Shown piece after piece: positions 61,321 to 64,000 of a stretch of 64,000 nt of DNA. The notes under the pieces are model-generated. The model worked only from the letters and a program-made list of their open reading frames with translations. It ran no database searches and was not told the DNA's origin. The DNA comes from Opitutales bacterium (lineage in GTDB: Bacteria; Verrucomicrobiota; Verrucomicrobiia; Opitutales; JABSRG01): contig JANQKZ010000018.1 in assembly GCA_028280845.1 (NCBI GenBank), positions 1-64,000 of the forward strand. The letters are read 5' to 3'. The translations under genes were made by a program, and so were the position numbers. Each line of letters opens with the position of its first letter. Within the stretch, counting starts at the first letter, position 1.

Positions 61321-62291
61321 CTCGTTTCCTCCAATTCTCTTATCCGTTGCTTCAATGTCTGGTTCTCTTCGTGAACTTGAATGACGTAGAGTGTCAGCTC
61401 CTCCACTTTCTGCAGTAGCATGGCCTGGGTTTCCCCGACAGAAGCCCCCTCAGCATGAATTTCTTTAGCAGATTTAACCCCCGGTAAGCGTTTCTCCGCT
61501 TGAATCACGGCCGCCACTTCCTCCAGCGGCATCAACTCATAGTCCTCCTCAAAGACAAAGTCCGCCCAGTTGGATTCGACGATGATTTCTTTGGCCCGGG
61601 CCGTGCCGTTGACGTCAAGCTCATAGTCCGGGGTTGTGGTATTCACCCCAATAAATCCAGTGTTTCCAATAAATAGAACATCGGATCCGTTAACAACGGA
61701 ACCAGCCACGTCACTTTCACCCATACGAAAGCGGAGAGCGCCTGCATATGAATCCCACATGATTTGTGCGTTGAAGCCATCTGTCTGCCTCAGCCAGTTA
61801 CCCCCCTGAAAAAAAGCATTAAAGGAAAAACCTTCCCAACCTCCATCATGGAAAAAGAATCTATCTCCAATTCGAAATCGTTCCTTGGGTTCAGTAGAAT
61901 AAATTGCAAGTTTACCCGTAGAAGAAAGAAATAACCCCGGGGTATTCCCACCCCCTCCTCGGGCTTCAATTATCATCCGAGCATCACTACTATCCTTATC
62001 GACGATCTTTAGCTGAGGACTCCCACCTGTGATGGTACTCTCTATCCAGAGCATAGTGTCGTTGAAATGGTAATTACTGTACGGGCTTTGGAAACGAGCT
62101 ATATTAGAATAAGTTCCCCCGCTGTCGTGGTAAACATGCAGAGCTTGAGTGGGATCCGTAACCCCAATTCCCACTTGTTCCCCAATAGTATAGAGGTCGG
62201 TGCCGCTATCTGTCCAACCAGCGATAACCACTCGAACCAGTGATATGAATGCCAGGGTATAAATAGGAAAACTCTTTTGCCAAATCTTCAT
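61317..62291 (-). CDS. fibre-like secreted protein 2 (conserved C-terminal module)
   Basis: A 324-residue secreted protein with a signal-type hydrophobic start (about 8-24). The conserved head is GWTDSGTDLYTIGEQVGIGV, then DPTQALHVYHD. The variable centre extends to about 210 and is followed by GVNTTTPDYELDVNG and the end module (ARAKEIIVESNWADFVFEED, KRLPGVKSAKEIHAEGASVG), with a coiled coil, HEENQTLKQRIRELEE. Its start overlaps the previous gene's stop by ATGA. Confidence 0.88.
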   Translation of the reverse strand: MKIWQKSFPIYTLAFISLVRVVIAGWTDSGTDLYTIGEQVGIGVTDPTQALHVYHDSGGTYSNIARFQSPYSNYHFNDTMLWIESTITGGSPQLKIVDKDSSDARMIIEARGGGGNTPGLFLSSTGKLAIYSTEPKERFRIGDRFFFHDGGWEGFSFNAFFQGGNWLRQTDGFNAQIMWDSYAGALRFRMGESDVAGSVVNGSDVLFIGNTGFIGVNTTTPDYELDVNGTARAKEIIVESNWADFVFEEDYELMPLEEVAAVIQAEKRLPGVKSAKEIHAEGASVGETQAMLLQKVEELTLYVIQVHEENQTLKQRIRELEETR

Positions 62292-63304
62292 TTTGTTTCC
62301 AGTTCTTGAATTCGATTTTCCAGCTGAATAACATACAGAGTCAGCTCCTCCACTTTTTGCAGAAGTAAAATTTGTAGTTCCCCTATGGATACACCCTGAT
62401 CTATCATTTCCCGGGCGGGGGGAATGCCTGGGAGATGGCCGTTCTCTGCAACGTAGGCCTCGATTTTATTCAACGGTTTCAATGGGTAATCGGGCTCAAA
62501 AACAAAATCTGCCCCGGTAAAGGTCTCTACAATGACTTCCTCAGCCCGAATGGTTCCGTCTACATCCAGTTCATTTTGGGGTTCCTTCGTCCCGATCCCC
62601 ACCATCCCATTGCCGTTACCATCAATGGTCAGGACATGTTTACTCCCTATGGTTTCGGCAGAGTCTACGCCGTAATCCCAAACGAAGAAGTCTATGGCAT
62701 TTCGGGCATCCTGACCGCCGTGGTGACGAGTCCGGATGGAATGGGAATAATTGGGAGAGCCCGAATACCCCATTCGGATTTGAGAACTACTCGAGCCCAA
62801 ATTTGTATTTCCGGATCTTAAAAGCAGTGAATTCGTACTTGAAGAACTGCCATAAACATCGAGATATGCTAGGGGAGAAGAAACGCCGATTCCCACATTG
62901 CCTCCCTGTTGGATTCGCATCCGTTCGGCAAGAGTGGCTACGGTTCCTGCGGTTCCCGAGGGGCTGGTGAAAAACTGGAAGTCTCCTCCGGTACCATGGC
63001 GAATGACCCACCCGGAGTTCGTTGAGCGATACTTCCACCCTTCACCGGATTTCCAATACAGATTTGAGCCAATGTAAGACCCTGTTCCATCAATTTCCAA
63101 GTGGGCTCCACCGATACCTCCATCGACCTCCAGGTCCCAATAGGGCGAGCTGGTTCCGATTCCAATCTTATCTCCCGTGTAGGATACTGCTCCAGTATCC
63201 GTCCATTGAGCGCACAGAGGGATCAAGGGCACAAGGGTAAACACGAAATGCCACTTCAGACATTTGCCCATTAACCGTGAAAATCGATTCCAACCCATTT
63301 TCAT
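62288..63304 (-). CDS. fibre-like secreted protein 1, first gene of the array
   Basis: A 338-residue secreted protein with a hydrophobic segment (WHFVFTLVPLIPLCA, about 18-32). The conserved head is QWTDTGAVSYTGDKIGIGTS, and two more GIGxxxPxxxLDVxG units follow. The end module is the most divergent copy (IRAEEVIVETFTGADFVFEP, LPGIPPAREMIDQGVSIGEL) and closes with the coiled coil LENRIQELETK. A strong AAGGAG Shine-Dalgarno sequence stands just upstream (from 63311 on the plus strand as CTCCTT). It leads the gene train that ends with the RHS protein and lipoprotein. Confidence 0.88.
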   Translation of the reverse strand: MKMGWNRFSRLMGKCLKWHFVFTLVPLIPLCAQWTDTGAVSYTGDKIGIGTSSPYWDLEVDGGIGGAHLEIDGTGSYIGSNLYWKSGEGWKYRSTNSGWVIRHGTGGDFQFFTSPSGTAGTVATLAERMRIQQGGNVGIGVSSPLAYLDVYGSSSSTNSLLLRSGNTNLGSSSSQIRMGYSGSPNYSHSIRTRHHGGQDARNAIDFFVWDYGVDSAETIGSKHVLTIDGNGNGMVGIGTKEPQNELDVDGTIRAEEVIVETFTGADFVFEPDYPLKPLNKIEAYVAENGHLPGIPPAREMIDQGVSIGELQILLLQKVEELTLYVIQLENRIQELETK

Positions 63305-63566
63305 AAATCTCCTTTTCTTGAAACCAGTAATGCAGTATCGGCGAAATGGGTAAAGAAAAACTTATCCACACGCATTAATGAAATTAGATGAACTAATCTT
63401 AATTGTATTACTGATGAACCACTTAAGGGATTGTGACGGGGGTAGAAAATCATCCCGACTTATACGCTCTATTAATGAGAACGCGTAATCTCCGCTTTGC
63501 CCTTGGCAGACGGATATTGCCGAACTTCGCTCGCCGTGAGAGCTCAAGGAGCTCGTGACCTGACCA
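63305..63566. other. promoter-bearing spacer upstream of the fibre operon
   Basis: No gene is visible here. The part next to the fibre gene is AT-rich and must hold the operon's promoter, but no confident -35/-10 pair can be placed. The part next to the gluconokinase gene is GC-richer and contains the repeated word GAGCTC (63540-63545 and 63549-63554). Confidence 0.45.
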
Positions 63567-64000
63567 TTAGGACTCCGCGACAGCAGCCAGGGCTTTCCGC
63601 AGCAACGCTTCAGGTGAATCTTGAAAGTCAAGCGGGATGGCGTATGCGGGGACTTCAAGATTGTTCAACTGGTCCTCAATCTGGCTCACCGGCATGTAGT
63701 GGTCTTTTCGTTGTCGCATCCGCTCCTTGAGCACTTCTGTTGATCCGGTAAGGAGTAACCAGACCGGTGGGGGAAGGCCATGCATCAAGATTTCGCGGTA
63801 GCGTTCCTTCAGGCTTGAACAGGCCAAGACGACCTTGCCTCCTGGATCCAGTCGTGTCCGGGCCTCCTGGTTTAGCCGATGGAGCCAGGGTTCCCGGTCG
63901 GCATCGGTCAGGGGGATCCCTTGCGACATTTTTTCGATGTTGGAGGTGCTGTGGAACTCGTCCGCCTCGATGAACTGCGCATTGAGCTGTCGGGCGAGGG
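63567..64000 (-). CDS. gntK: gluconokinase, partial (N-terminus beyond the window)
   Basis: The frame stays open from the stop at 63567 to the window edge, giving about 144 residues without the N-terminal P-loop. The order of motifs is FIEADEFHSTSNIEKMSQGI, then PLTDADREPWLHRLNQEA, VLACSSLKERYREIL and the C-terminal MRQRKDHYMPVSQIEDQLNNLE. All are typical of thermoresistant-type gluconokinases (about 170 residues), which phosphorylate D-gluconate to 6-phosphogluconate. It is same-strand with the fibre operon but separated from it by 262 bases, and is not obviously related to it. Confidence 0.92.
   Translation of the reverse strand, partial: LARQLNAQFIEADEFHSTSNIEKMSQGIPLTDADREPWLHRLNQEARTRLDPGGKVVLACSSLKERYREILMHGLPPPVWLLLTGSTEVLKERMRQRKDHYMPVSQIEDQLNNLEVPAYAIPLDFQDSPEALLRKALAAVAES

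Noticed and set aside
58650-62560. Regularly recurring near-identical DNA blocks suggestive of a repeat array or CRISPR-like structure
   Set aside because: The blocks are the coding sequence of the shared C-terminal module of the fibre paralogues, about 1 kb apart and in frame; there are no short spacers.

Overview
The window looks like a chromosomal segment of a polysaccharide-degrading bacterium of the Planctomycetes-Verrucomicrobia group, most likely a Verrucomicrobiota member of the Opitutae/Puniceicoccales type. This is inference. It rests on a PV-type bacterial microcompartment (BMC) locus for L-fucose/L-rhamnose, several Gfo/Idh/MocA oxidoreductases, secreted sulfatases, a CE15 esterase, weak Shine-Dalgarno use at most genes, and large RHS and fibre proteins. 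No marker gene here fixes the genus.

Region by region. (1) 1-1.5 kb: a structured inverted-repeat element touching the stop codon of a NarL/FixJ response regulator, then an 18-bp perfect palindrome in a divergent promoter. (2) 1.5-6.7 kb: a tight operon of oxidoreductase, sugar isomerase/epimerase, CE15 glucuronoyl esterase, serine beta-lactamase-like hydrolase and methyltransferase. (3) 6.8-7.7 kb: a VOC protein and the remnant of a GPH sugar:cation symporter. (4) 7.7-18.3 kb, minus strand: lactate dehydrogenase (FMN), DeoR regulator, NCS1 permease, a DeoC/LacD-like aldolase, L-rhamnose isomerase, then a GH130-like enzyme, a beta-helix protein and a GHL6-like glycosidase. (5) 18.5-32.9 kb, plus strand: the BMC operon (PduL, three BMC-H, AckA, three BMC-P, CoA-acylating aldehyde dehydrogenase, class II aldolase), lactate/malate dehydrogenase, rhamnulokinase, sulfatase, L-fucose isomerase and fucose permease.

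(6) 33-50 kb: a mixed region with an oxidoreductase, a tRNA-Arg(CCG), a second sulfatase, a fused FAD/Fe-S D-lactate-type dehydrogenase, lipoproteins, an MFS transporter, glycosyltransferases, ApbE, a DoxX-like protein, a Tat-exported oxidoreductase and a secreted F5/8C-like protein. (7) 50-63.3 kb, minus strand: one long gene train of five mosaic fibre-like secreted proteins, a small secreted protein, a 2294-residue RHS/FG-GAP protein and, translationally coupled to it, a small lipoprotein, ending in an AT-rich island. (8) The right edge holds a partial gluconokinase.

How it works together: fucose and rhamnose, probably released from sulfated or uronate-containing plant or algal polysaccharides, are taken up, isomerised (FucI, RhaA), phosphorylated (RhaB-type kinase) and cleaved by the class II aldolase to DHAP and L-lactaldehyde. 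Inside the shell the aldehyde is oxidised to lactyl-CoA, converted to lactyl-phosphate by PduL and to lactate by AckA, which yields ATP. The FMN lactate dehydrogenase then gives pyruvate. The part most worth a second look is the fibre-array plus RHS plus lipoprotein operon, which resembles a diversifying surface-fibre/polymorphic-toxin system.
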